A DNA stretch of 49,049 nt from Chloroflexi bacterium CSP1-4 (lineage in GTDB: Bacteria; Chloroflexota; Limnocylindria; Limnocylindrales; CSP1-4), in assembly GCA_001443375.1 (NCBI GenBank), contig LDXM01000022.1, positions 1 to 49,049 on the forward strand, in the 5' to 3' direction. The notes beneath the pieces were generated by a model. That model saw only the letters and a list, made by a program, of their open reading frames with translations, did no database searches and was not told where the DNA came from. Made by a program: the position numbers and the translations under genes. Of the stretch, positions 34,084 to 41,957 are shown piece by piece. Within the stretch, counting starts at the first letter, position 1, and each line of letters opens with the position of its first letter.

Positions 34084-35688
34084 TCAGGCCGCGTCGGCCG
34101 CGCCGAGCCGGTCGCCCGCGGGGTCGCGCAGCCCTGCGGCGGCGAGGATGGCCGCTTCGTCCACGTGTGGCGCGCCGGCCAGGTCGGCGACCGTTCGCGC
34201 GACGCGCAGCAGCCGGTGCACGTTCCGCGCCGAGAGCGCACCGGCCTCCGCCAGCTCCGCCAGCCGCGTCCGCGCCCGTGGCTCCGATTCGGCCGCGGCC
34301 AACGCCGCGGCCCCGCTCAGGTCGGCGTTCAGCCGACCGCCGTTGCGTGCCCGCGCGCGCTCGCGGGCCAGCGCGATCCGTGCCGCGACGACTGCGCTCG
34401 CCTCCGGCTCCGGCCCGCCGAGCAGCTCACGCGGAGGGACGCGCCCCAGCTCGACGCGCAGGTCGAGCCGGTCGAGGAGCGGGCCGCTCACCCGACGCAC
34501 ATAGCGTTCCGGATCGCCCGGCGCGCAGCAGCAGGCCCGCTGGGGGTCGCCCCAGTACCCGCAGCGACAGGGGTTCATGGCGGCCACCAGCTGCAGCCGC
34601 GCCGGATAGCGCACCTGGCCGGCCGCGCGGGAGATGACCACGCTCCCCTCCTCGAGCGGCTGGCGCAGCGCGTCGAGGACGCCCCGATCGAACTCGGCCA
34701 GCTCGTCGAGGAAGAGCGTGCCCCGGTGAGCGAGGGTCACTTCGCCGGGCAGCAGCCGCGGCCCACCGCCGACCAGCGCGGCGTAACTCGCCGTATGGTG
34801 CGGTGCCCGGAACGGCCGCCGCCGTCCTGGGCGCCGTCCGTCGCCGAGTAGCCCCGCAACGCTGGCGATGACCGCCACCTCGAGCGCCTCGTCCTCGTCG
34901 AGCGGCGGCAGCAGGCCCGGGATGGCCCGTGCGAGCAGCGTCTTGCCGGCGCCCGGCGGGCCGACCATGAGCAGGTTGTGGCCGCCGGCGAGCGCGACCT
35001 CGAGCGCCCAGCGCGCGAAGGGCTGGCCCCGCACCTCGCGCAGATCTACCGGCTCCAGCCCTGAAACGAGGGCTACCCGGCCCTCCGGCGCGGCGCCGGT
35101 CGGAGCCGCGATGCCGGCGGCGGGCAGCCCGGAGACGCCGATCACGGGCCGCCGAGCGGCGGACATCGCCCGGCGCCCGCGCGGCCCGGCCACGAGCCGA
35201 GCCGCGTCGTCGAGACCGTCGAGGCCCACCGCCTCCACGCCTTCGACCAGGCGCGCCTCCTCGAGGTTCGCCGCCGGCACGCCCACCCGGCGCTGGCCTG
35301 CGCGGGCGAGCGTGGCGACCATGGGCAGCACGCCCGGCACGGCCTGCAGCGTCCCGTCCAGGGACAGCTCGCCGAGCAGCGCCCAGGCGCCTCCCCCGGC
35401 ACGGATCTGCTCGGAGGCGACCAGGATGCCCACGCCGATGGCGAGGTCGTAGGCGGCGCCGTGCTTGCGCCGGTCGGCCGGCGCCAGGTTGACCGTGATG
35501 CGACTGGCCGGGTAGGCGAAGCCGGCGTTGCGGATGGCGGCGCGCACGCGCTCTCGCGCTTCGGACAGGGCCGCGTCGGGGAGCCCCACGATGTGGCAGA
35601 CGGGCAGGCCGGGACTGACGTCGACCTCGACGCGCACGAGCGCGCCGTGCAGGCCGCTGACGACGGCGGTGACGAGGGTCGCGAGCAT
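34084..35688 (-). CDS. comM: YifB/ComM-family Mg-chelatase-like AAA ATPase
   Basis: A 534-residue protein with an N-terminal Lon-like fold (VDVSPGLPVCHIVGLPDAAL, SRITVNLAPADRRKHGAAYD) and a C-terminal AAA core. Walker A is GGHNLLMVGPPGAGKTLLA near 235 and Walker B is GTLFLDELAEF. A Cys cluster CRCGYWGDPQRACCCAPGD is characteristic. In Haemophilus and Vibrio the family promotes branch migration of transforming DNA. The dprA gene follows directly. TAGGGT lies 6 nt before the ATG at 35688, with no ribosome site, so it is probably leaderless. Confidence 0.95.
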   Translation of the reverse strand: MLATLVTAVVSGLHGALVRVEVDVSPGLPVCHIVGLPDAALSEARERVRAAIRNAGFAYPASRITVNLAPADRRKHGAAYDLAIGVGILVASEQIRAGGGAWALLGELSLDGTLQAVPGVLPMVATLARAGQRRVGVPAANLEEARLVEGVEAVGLDGLDDAARLVAGPRGRRAMSAARRPVIGVSGLPAAGIAAPTGAAPEGRVALVSGLEPVDLREVRGQPFARWALEVALAGGHNLLMVGPPGAGKTLLARAIPGLLPPLDEDEALEVAVIASVAGLLGDGRRPGRRRPFRAPHHTASYAALVGGGPRLLPGEVTLAHRGTLFLDELAEFDRGVLDALRQPLEEGSVVISRAAGQVRYPARLQLVAAMNPCRCGYWGDPQRACCCAPGDPERYVRRVSGPLLDRLDLRVELGRVPPRELLGGPEPEASAVVAARIALARERARARNGGRLNADLSGAAALAAAESEPRARTRLAELAEAGALSARNVHRLLRVARTVADLAGAPHVDEAAILAAAGLRDPAGDRLGAADAA

Positions 35689-35694
35689 CCGCCG

Positions 35695-35700
35695 ACCCTA
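35695..35700 (-). promoter_or_regulatory. Putative leaderless -10 element before comM
   Basis: TAGGGT on the minus strand is 6 nt before the ATG at 35688. It matches TANNNT, but is the weakest member of the group. Confidence 0.4.
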
Positions 35701-35736
35701 CGCGGCGCGGCTCATCCCCGGCTTATCGGCGGCTCT

Positions 35737-35757
35737 CCGGGCGCTTGCCGCGCCCGG
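35737..35757 (-). terminator. GC hairpin after the cpaE-like gene
   Basis: CCGGGCGC (35737-35744) and GCGCCCGG (35750-35757) form a perfect 8-bp stem with a 5-base loop, 18 bp after the cpaE-like stop. No T-run follows. It probably separates that gene from comM. Confidence 0.55.
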
Positions 35758-35774
35758 CCCCGTGGAAACGGCGG

Positions 35775-36959
35775 TCAGGAACTGACGGGGGCCAGCTGAG
35801 GGACGGCGCCCGGACCGGCCACCTGCTTGTCGACGACCCGCGCGAAGTCGAGGACGGCGCGTCCGAGCAGCGAGTCGGCCTTCGTGAACATGAAGGGCGC
35901 GCCGCTGTTGAGAGCGCTGATCGCGGCCCGGTACTCGTTGACGATCTGGAAGTCGATCTTCCGCTTGAGCGCGCCCTCGGCGTTCTTGACGTTGATGCCG
36001 GTGAAGGCGTTCGAGCGGTTGAGCACGAGCTGGACCTTGTCGCGCGGCACGCCCAGCTGGGTCATCGTCTCGAGCACCAGGCGCACGTTCTTCAGGCACG
36101 AGAGGTCGGCCGTCATGACCACGAAGAGCGCGTCGGCCGCGGTCACGACGTCGAGGTTCGTCTCGTCGAGCCGCTTGTCGATGTCGACCAGGACGTAGTC
36201 GTACAGCCCGCGCAGCTGTTCCACGATGCGGGACATGTGGTGCTGGTCGGCGCTGACCAGCTCGGCCGTCTCGGGCGAGGGCGGCGCGAGCAGGAGGTCG
36301 ACGCCGGAGTCGTGCTTGACGAGGACCGAGCGCAGCAGGTCCTGGTCGATGGTCGTCGCGGTCACGACGTCCACGATCGACTTGCGGTCGAGGCCGAGGT
36401 CGAGGAAGACGCGATGGTCGCCGAACTGCAGGTTGCCGTCCACGAGCACGACCTTGCGCCCGATCTCCCGATGCAGGGCGATGGCCGTGTTGATGGCGAT
36501 CGTCGTGGTGCCCACGCCGCCCTTCGCGCCGTAGAAGGCGTGGACCCGGCCCATGGGCGGCTTGCCCACCACGAGGTCCCGCGGGGCGAAGCGGGCGAGC
36601 AGGCTCTTGATGCGGGCAAGCAGCTCGGCCGGGTGGAAGGGCTTGATCTGGTAGTCGTCCGCCCCGGCGCGCAGGCCGCGCACCTTCTGCTCCACGTCGG
36701 CCTCGGCCGTGAGCATGATGATGGGCACGTGGGCGCCCGGACCCTCGTCCGCACGGACCTTCGCGGCCACCTGATAGCCGTCCATCTTCGGCAGCATCAC
36801 GTCGAGGAGCATCAGGTCGGGACTCTCGGCGGCCCACTTCTTCAGCCCCTCGGCGCCGTCCGAGGCGACGATGACCTCGTACCCCTCCTGCTTGAGGGTG
36901 TACGTCAGCAGTCGTTGGATGTTCGGGTCGTCGTCGACGACGAGGATCCTGGCGGACAT
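35775..36959 (-). CDS. cpaE: Receiver-MinD/ParA fusion, CpaE/TadZ-like
   Basis: A 394-residue two-domain protein. Residues 1-118 form a receiver domain with acidic pocket VVDDD, phosphoacceptor Asp in LMLLDVMLPKMDGYQ and Lys in IKPFHP. Residues about 135-385 are a SIMIBI ATPase with a deviant Walker A GAKGGVGTTT, DGNLQFGDHRVFLDL and YVLVDIDKRLDE. CpaE and TadZ localise Tad/Flp pilus machinery and often have a degenerate receiver; here the receiver looks complete. No other Tad gene is in the window. AAGAGGAG lies about 3 nt before the ATG. It is monocistronic, bounded by inverted repeats on both sides. Confidence 0.85.
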   Translation of the reverse strand: MSARILVVDDDPNIQRLLTYTLKQEGYEVIVASDGAEGLKKWAAESPDLMLLDVMLPKMDGYQVAAKVRADEGPGAHVPIIMLTAEADVEQKVRGLRAGADDYQIKPFHPAELLARIKSLLARFAPRDLVVGKPPMGRVHAFYGAKGGVGTTTIAINTAIALHREIGRKVVLVDGNLQFGDHRVFLDLGLDRKSIVDVVTATTIDQDLLRSVLVKHDSGVDLLLAPPSPETAELVSADQHHMSRIVEQLRGLYDYVLVDIDKRLDETNLDVVTAADALFVVMTADLSCLKNVRLVLETMTQLGVPRDKVQLVLNRSNAFTGINVKNAEGALKRKIDFQIVNEYRAAISALNSGAPFMFTKADSLLGRAVLDFARVVDKQVAGPGAVPQLAPVSS

Positions 36960-36990
36960 CCGCTCCTCTTCTTGTACTCAGCCAACGGGA

Positions 36991-37041
36991 ACGCCCGGGC
37001 GGGCGGCGTCGCGGCCATGATAGCGCCGCACCCCCGGGCGT
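36991..37041 (-). terminator. Long-stem inverted repeat after the stomatin gene
   Basis: ACGCCCGGG (36991-36999) and CCCGGGCGT (37033-37041) enclose a shorter GCGGCG/CGCCGC pairing. It lies in the 106-bp gap between the stomatin-like gene stop and the cpaE-like start. It is a likely transcription end for the NfeD-stomatin operon. Confidence 0.5.
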
Positions 37042-37065
37042 CCGAGGCCCATTGGTACCGGTCGC

Positions 37066-37965
37066 TCAGGCCCCGCTCGGCCCTCCTTCGGACCGGCTGC
37101 GATCCAGGTATCCGGCCAGCGGCTTGAGCAGCTGCGTGAACTCGAAGGGGATGATGAACTTCGTGGCCGGCCCGGCGCCCAGCGCCTTGAGCGCCTCGAG
37201 GTACTGGAGCGCCATCGTCTTCTCGTCCACGCCCCTGGCGGCGGAGAAGATCCGCTGCAGCGCCTCGCTGAAGCCCTCGGCGCGCAGGATGGCCGACTGC
37301 CGGTCGCCCTCGGCGCGCAGGATGGCGGCCTGCTTCTCGCCCTCGGCGACGTTGATGGCCGCCTGCCGCGAGCCCTCCGACTCGGTGATCACGGCGCGTC
37401 GTGTCCGCTCCGCGGAGAGCTGGCGATTCATGGCGTCCTGGACGTCGCGCGGCGGGGTGATCTCGCGGATCTCGACCGTCGTGACCTTGCCGCCCCAGCG
37501 CTCGGTCTGCTCGTCGAGCTTGGCCCGCAGAACCTCGTTGATCTGCTCCCGCTTGCTGAGCACGTCGTCCAGCGAGATGTCGCCGATGACCGCCCGCAGC
37601 GTCGTCGTGGCGATGCCCTGCAGGGCACCGGCGAAGTAGCTCACGTTGACGATGCTCTTGAGGGGGTCGGCGATGCGCCAGTAGATGAGGAAGTCGATGT
37701 TGATCGGCGCGTTGTCCTTGGTGATCGTGGTCTGGCTGGGCACCTCGATGAACTGCTCGCGCAGGTCGGCACGCACCGGTCGGTCGACGATCGGGATGAG
37801 GAAGATGAGCCCGGGACCGCGCACCAGGCTGTCGTCCGTGCGGCCCAGCCGGAAGACGACCAGCCGGTCGTACTGGCGGACGATCCGCACGCTGAGATAG
37901 AGGAAGATCACCGCGATGGCGAGGACGACGGCCGCTCCCGTCGCCAGCCCGATGAATCCGTCCAT
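37066..37965 (-). CDS. SPFH/stomatin-like protein (slipin)
   Basis: A 299-residue membrane-anchored scaffold. One N-terminal helix (about 5-28) precedes the SPFH domain: QYDRLVVFRLGRTDDSLVRG, VPSQTTITKDNAPINIDFLI and VEIREITPPRDVQDAMN. The region after about 190 is an Ala/Glu/Arg coiled coil with two near-copies of AEGDRQSAILRAEG, then a C-terminal hydrophobic patch. Slipins oligomerise at membrane microdomains and are often cleaved by NfeD proteases. The NfeD gene lies immediately upstream (16-nt gap), the classic partnership. A purine-rich ribosome site (GGGAAGG) precedes the ATG. Confidence 0.95.
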   Translation of the reverse strand: MDGFIGLATGAAVVLAIAVIFLYLSVRIVRQYDRLVVFRLGRTDDSLVRGPGLIFLIPIVDRPVRADLREQFIEVPSQTTITKDNAPINIDFLIYWRIADPLKSIVNVSYFAGALQGIATTTLRAVIGDISLDDVLSKREQINEVLRAKLDEQTERWGGKVTTVEIREITPPRDVQDAMNRQLSAERTRRAVITESEGSRQAAINVAEGEKQAAILRAEGDRQSAILRAEGFSEALQRIFSAARGVDEKTMALQYLEALKALGAGPATKFIIPFEFTQLLKPLAGYLDRSRSEGGPSGA

Positions 37966-37981
37966 GTGCCTTCCCTTCGCG

Positions 37982-39334
37982 CTAGGTGGATGACCCGCCG
38001 TGATCGGCAGGTTCGACGACGACCGTCAGGCCCTCCTGACGGATGACGCGCACCGGCGTGCCCCGTTGCAGCGGCCGTTCGCCCGCGGCGCGGGCGCTCC
38101 ATTCCTCGCCGGCCACGTAGACCGTGCCGACCGGCAGCAGGGGGTTGCGGACCTCGCCGAAGGCGCCCGCGACGATGGCCGTGCCGACCGTGCCCGGCGA
38201 CGGCCGCATGTGCCGGGAACGCAGCGCGACCGTGACGATGACGAGCATGAAGCCGCCGGTCGTGGCCACCATGGCCACGATGATCGGCATGGCCACCGCG
38301 ACGTCCGGCGCGGTGGGGCTGCCGACGTCCGTGTAGAGCGCGGCCGCCCCGAGCGCGAGGCAGACGAGCCCGCCGATCGCGAGCAGCCCATGGCTGGTCA
38401 CGGTCAGCTCGAGGATGAAGAGGATCCCGGCCAGCCCGAGCAGGAGCAGGCCGCCGACGTTGAGGGGCAGGCTGCCGAAGCCGATGAAGGCCAGGATGAT
38501 CGCCAGCGCGCCCAGGATGCCGGTCACGAAGTTCGGGTTCTGCAGCTCGAAGAGGAGCCCATAGAAACCGATCGTGAAGAGGATGAAGGCGATGTTCGGG
38601 TCGGCCAGCAGGTGGAGGATCGCCTCGAACGGGCTCATGCCAGACTCGCTCGTCGCGGCGCCCGCCGTATCCAGCGTCACGTCGAGACCGCGGACCGTGA
38701 CCGTCCGGCCGTCGATGGCCGCCAGGAGCGCGGGCAGGTCGGCGGCGAAGCCGTCCACGAGGCCCTTGTCGATGGCCTGCTGGGCGGTGTAGGAGGCGGC
38801 GCTCCTGACGGTCTCCACGGCCGCATCGACGTCGCGGCCGCGCGCGTCGGCGATGCTCGTCATCAGGGCGATGGCGTCGTTCTTCACCTTGTCGCCGAGC
38901 GTGCCCTCGATGTCCTCACCCTGCCCGCCCACGGGCGAGGCGGCACCGATGTTCGTGCCCGGCGCCATGTAGGCGAGGTTCGCGGAGAGGGTGATGAACG
39001 TGCCCGCGCTGGCTGCCCGCGCACCGGACGGAGCGACCCACACGACGACCGGCAGCGGAGCGTCGAGGAGCGTGCCCACGATCGAACGCGTCGCCTCCAG
39101 CGCGCCGCCCGGCGTGTCGAGCCGGACGACCACCGCGCTGGCGCCGGAGGCCGCCGCGTCGGCGATCCGATCGCGCAGGTAGCCGGCCATGACCTGGTCG
39201 ACGATGCCGGTCGTGGGCAGGACGACGACGCGGGGTTCGGCCGCCCGGACCATCGAGGCCGCGACCAGCACGAACCCGAGCAGCCCGATGACGGCGGGCA
39301 GGCGTCGGGCGATGTCGGTGGGGCGGCTGGACAC
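37982..39334 (-). CDS. NfeD-family membrane-bound serine protease (ClpP class)
   Basis: A 450-residue long-form NfeD. A signal or anchor segment (about 12-30) is followed by a ClpP-like protease domain with VVVRLDTPGGALEATRSIVG, SGARAASAGTFITLSAN (catalytic Ser) and the catalytic Lys expected near VGDKVKNDA-type sequence, here GTLGDKVKNDAIALM. About four or five transmembrane helices (250-370) and a C-terminal OB-fold (EVRNPLLPVGTVYVAGEEW) complete it. The family cleaves stomatin partners at the membrane. The frame is open to 39640, but I chose the GTG at 39334, which has GAGGAG about 10 nt upstream and a GATAAT further upstream. Confidence 0.93.
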   Translation of the reverse strand: MSSRPTDIARRLPAVIGLLGFVLVAASMVRAAEPRVVVLPTTGIVDQVMAGYLRDRIADAAASGASAVVVRLDTPGGALEATRSIVGTLLDAPLPVVVWVAPSGARAASAGTFITLSANLAYMAPGTNIGAASPVGGQGEDIEGTLGDKVKNDAIALMTSIADARGRDVDAAVETVRSAASYTAQQAIDKGLVDGFAADLPALLAAIDGRTVTVRGLDVTLDTAGAATSESGMSPFEAILHLLADPNIAFILFTIGFYGLLFELQNPNFVTGILGALAIILAFIGFGSLPLNVGGLLLLGLAGILFILELTVTSHGLLAIGGLVCLALGAAALYTDVGSPTAPDVAVAMPIIVAMVATTGGFMLVIVTVALRSRHMRPSPGTVGTAIVAGAFGEVRNPLLPVGTVYVAGEEWSARAAGERPLQRGTPVRVIRQEGLTVVVEPADHGGSST

Positions 39335-39357
39335 GGGTGGCACTCTCCTCGAGTCGA

Positions 39358-39969
39358 TTATCCCACCGGGACGTCGGCGGGCCGTGCCCCGATCGGATCG
39401 AGGTGGTCGAGGACGAGAGCGCTCCAGGTCTCCAGCCCGTCGGCCACCCGGCGCACCTCGTCGAGCGTGGCGAAGGCGCCGCGGAGCTTGTCGTTCTCCC
39501 GGATGGCGACCGGGCGCCCGGCGGCGTCGGCGATGTAGACGACCCCGAGATGCACGGCGCCGACGGGATCCTCGTCGTCGTTGAGCAGCCCCAGCAGCTG
39601 GAACTCGGGCGTGAACGACGCCACGATCTCCTCGCGCCACTCTCGCCGCAGCCCGCCCAGCAGGTCGCCGTCGCCGGGGTTGAGGTGTCCGCCGATGCCG
39701 ATCGACCAGCGGTCGTGCAGCCGGGCGTCCCCGCCGGCGCGCGTGCGACGCATGAGGAAGACGCGAGGGCCATCGCGCAGCACGAGGTATGGGATGACCT
39801 GCTTCCAGGCCGGGTCCGGCTCCAACTCCCCGCGCGGTCGGAAGACGCCCGCCGCCGCGATGGCCTCGAGATGGGGCTCGAGATCGTCCCGGCGCACGCC
39901 CCGCCAGGGGACGCCGCCCGGCAGGCGCGCTCGCGGGACGGCGAGGATCAGCTCGTCGTCGCTGGCCAC
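39358..39969 (-). CDS. NUDIX-like hydrolase
   Basis: A 203-residue protein. After an N-terminal domain of about 70 residues comes a Nudix core: VIPYLVLRDGPRVFLMRRTR, then GIGGHLNPGDGDLLGG and LRREWREEIVAS, the Nudix helix. Spacing in the first half of the box is one residue off the textbook GX5EX7REUXEE and the first Glu is Asp, as in some phosphoesterase-like Nudix families, so activity is likely but not certain. The GTG at 39969 is 1 nt after the tyrA stop, implying coupling; the longer frame to 40065 overlaps tyrA. The substrate is unknown. Confidence 0.85.
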   Translation of the reverse strand: MASDDELILAVPRARLPGGVPWRGVRRDDLEPHLEAIAAAGVFRPRGELEPDPAWKQVIPYLVLRDGPRVFLMRRTRAGGDARLHDRWSIGIGGHLNPGDGDLLGGLRREWREEIVASFTPEFQLLGLLNDDEDPVGAVHLGVVYIADAAGRPVAIRENDKLRGAFATLDEVRRVADGLETWSALVLDHLDPIGARPADVPVG

Positions 39970-39970
39970 G

Positions 39971-40843
39971 TCACGTCGCCGGCTCGATGTGCGCCGCGGT
40001 CCGGGCGAGGTCGGCCGCCAGCCCGGGGACGGCGGCGGCAGGATCCCCGGCGGCAACCAGCGCATCCAGCCGTACCTGCCAGCGCTCGAGTTCGTGCCGG
40101 TAGCGGCGCAGCGCCTCCGCGATCGCGCTGGCGTTCATGGCCAGGATGCCCGCACCCAGCTCGGCATCGCCGCGGGCGAGTCGCGTCGCGTCGCGCCAGC
40201 CCTGGGCGGCGAGCGACCGGGCGACGGGCCAGTCGGGCGCCGACACGGCCGCCTCGACGAGCGCCACCGCGGCCAGCAGCGGCACGTGGCTGATGGCGGC
40301 CACGGCGCGGTCGTGGATGCCCGGCTCCAGCTCCAGCGGGTGCGCCCCGCAGGCGCGCGCCAGCCGCCGCACGAGATCCACGTCCCCGCCGCTGGCGCGA
40401 GGGCCGGGAAGCACGACCCAGGGCCGGTCGACGAAGAGCGCGGCGTCCGCGGCGGCATAGCCACGCCGCTCCCGCCCGCTCATGGGATGGCCACCCACGA
40501 AACGCAGGCCGGGCACGGCGGCCGCCCGTGCGGCGATCGGCGCCTGGACGCTTGTGACGTCGGTCAGCAGGCCGCCGGCCGCGGCCAGCGCCGGTCCCAG
40601 CCGCTCCACGAGGGCGAGGTTCGCAGCCGGGCTCGCCGCCAGGACGACCAGGTCGGCGCCGGCGATGGCGGCCGTCGCGTCGGAGACGGCGTCCGCGACC
40701 ACGCCCTCCTCCACGGCGCGCCGGGGACCGTCGGGCGTGCGGCTCCAGGCCGTGACGTGCCACGCGCCGGGCTCGCGGACCGCGAGGGCGCGCGCGATCG
40801 AACCACCGATGAGGCCGAGGCCGAGGATCGCCAGGCGCACCAC
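39971..40843 (-). CDS. tyrA: Prephenate (or arogenate) dehydrogenase
   Basis: A 290-residue NAD(P)-dependent dehydrogenase of tyrosine biosynthesis. The Rossmann loop LAILGLGLIGGSIARAL starts at the N-terminus. TDVTSVQAPIAARAA, GLRFVGGHPMSGRERRG with the catalytic-region His, and the helical-domain AAISHVPLLAAVALVEAAV follow in normal order. No chorismate mutase or ACT domain is fused. TAGACT lies 7 nt before the first of two adjacent GTG codons. The NUDIX gene follows by 1 nt. Confidence 0.94.
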   Translation of the reverse strand: MVRLAILGLGLIGGSIARALAVREPGAWHVTAWSRTPDGPRRAVEEGVVADAVSDATAAIAGADLVVLAASPAANLALVERLGPALAAAGGLLTDVTSVQAPIAARAAAVPGLRFVGGHPMSGRERRGYAAADAALFVDRPWVVLPGPRASGGDVDLVRRLARACGAHPLELEPGIHDRAVAAISHVPLLAAVALVEAAVSAPDWPVARSLAAQGWRDATRLARGDAELGAGILAMNASAIAEALRRYRHELERWQVRLDALVAAGDPAAAVPGLAADLARTAAHIEPAT

Positions 40844-40850
40844 TCCGGCG

Positions 40851-40856
40851 AGTCTA
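40851..40856 (-). promoter_or_regulatory. Putative leaderless -10 element before tyrA
   Basis: TAGACT on the minus strand, preceded by CGC, lies 7 nt before the GTG at 40843. It is the same hexamer and spacing as before hisS. Confidence 0.55.
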
Positions 40857-40902
40857 GCGGGCGCACCCCACCCGCGGATTGGATTCCGGGCACGCGATGG
40901 GC

Positions 40903-40908
40903 TACGAT
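40903..40908 (+). promoter_or_regulatory. Candidate -10 element for the response regulator gene
   Basis: GGC-TACGAT, identical to the element before the HExxH gene, lies 59 nt before the GTG at 40968. TTGGAT is 18 bp upstream. A true leader is predicted here, unlike the leaderless group. Confidence 0.4.
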
Positions 40909-40967
40909 CGGGGCCGACTTGGGGTGATCGTGGGGAGTCATCACAGGAGACCAGCCGGGGGCATGCC

Positions 40968-41654
40968 GTGCAGCGCCGTCAAGCGAACCCGATCCGTGTC
41001 CTCCTCGTCGACGATCATCAGCTGCTGACCGACGCCCTTGCGCAGCTACTGTCCCACGAGCCCGATCTCGCCGTGGTCGGCGTGGCCGGCAGCGTGGCCG
41101 AGGCCCGGACCGCCGCGCGTGAGCGCGTGGACGTCGTGCTCATGGATTACCGGCTGCCCGACGGGACCGGCGCCGATGCGACGCGCGCGATCAAGGCCCG
41201 CTGGCCCGCGGCGCGGGTGATCATGCTCACCGCGGTCAACGACGACGAGACCGTCCTCGACGCCATCCAGGCCGGCGCCGACGGTTACCTGACCAAGGAC
41301 CACGCCAGCCAGGACGTGGTGGACGCCGTCCGTGCCGCGCACGCCGGGGAGATCCTGCTGCCACGCGCCGTCCTCTTCAGCATCGCCCGGCGCGTCGCCA
41401 CGGCTCGCGAACAGGCAGTGGCCCAGCATCCCATCGAGCCGCTGACGCCGCGCGAGCTCGAGATCCTGCGCGCGCTCACCGAGGGCCTCCCCTCGCGGCA
41501 GATCTGCGAACAGCTGTCGATCGCCCCGAACACGCTCCGCACGCACGTCCAGAACATCATGGGCAAGCTGGGGGTGCACTCGAAGCTGGAGGCGGTCGCC
41601 TTCGGGCTGCGACACCGCCTCGTGGAGCCGCCCCGCCCCGATCGAACGGCCTGA
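40968..41654 (+). CDS. NarL/LuxR-type response regulator
   Basis: A 228-residue protein. The receiver domain (about 8-128) has VLLVDDHQLL, phosphoacceptor Asp in VVLMDYRLPDGTG, Thr in IMLTAV and Lys in YLTKDHA. The LuxR HTH (about 155-220) reads LTPRELEILRALTEGLPSRQ, then APNTLRTHVQNIMGKLGVHS. It is expected to be phosphorylated by a histidine kinase and to activate or repress genes. No kinase gene is adjacent, so it is an orphan here. The GTG at 40968 is the only in-frame start near the domain. It is one of few plus-strand genes in the window. Confidence 0.93.
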   Translation: MQRRQANPIRVLLVDDHQLLTDALAQLLSHEPDLAVVGVAGSVAEARTAARERVDVVLMDYRLPDGTGADATRAIKARWPAARVIMLTAVNDDETVLDAIQAGADGYLTKDHASQDVVDAVRAAHAGEILLPRAVLFSIARRVATAREQAVAQHPIEPLTPRELEILRALTEGLPSRQICEQLSIAPNTLRTHVQNIMGKLGVHSKLEAVAFGLRHRLVEPPRPDRTA

Positions 41655-41667
41655 GGGCGGGAGGCGC

Positions 41668-41913
41668 TCAGCCCGCGGGGCCCCGCCGCGGTCCCTCGCG
41701 CCGGTCGCGGACCCGGCGCTCGGTGCCGTCGGGCGGTCCCGGATCGTCGGGCGGGTTCTGGCGCCGGTTGGACTGCCGGCGGCTGGTGCCGCGGCGCTCG
41801 GGATTCAGCAGCGCGCCGCAGCGCGGACAGCGTCGCTCGTCGGCGAAGAGCGATTCGAGCGGGACCGTCGTGAAGATCCGGCGGCCGCACGACCAACAGG
41901 CGAGCGAGGGCAT
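41668..41913 (-). CDS. Small zinc-ribbon protein with Arg-rich tail
   Basis: An 81-residue protein. Two CxxC knuckles (CWSCGRR near residue 6 and CPRCGAL near 29) give a four-cysteine zinc ribbon. The C-terminal 45 residues are disordered-looking and basic with repeated Arg pairs (RRQSNRRQ, ERRVRDRREGPRRG). The family is not recognised; nucleic-acid or protein binding is plausible. It is convergent with the response regulator gene (13-bp gap) and 44 bp downstream of trpB2. Confidence 0.75.
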   Translation of the reverse strand: MPSLACWSCGRRIFTTVPLESLFADERRCPRCGALLNPERRGTSRRQSNRRQNPPDDPGPPDGTERRVRDRREGPRRGPAG

Positions 41914-41957
41914 CGCCCGCTAGCTTCGCACATCGCGCGGACGCCGGGCGGCCCGCA

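Noticed and set aside
40963..40965. ATG at 40963 as the response regulator start
   Set aside because: It is out of frame with the receiver domain; the GTG at 40968 is in frame.
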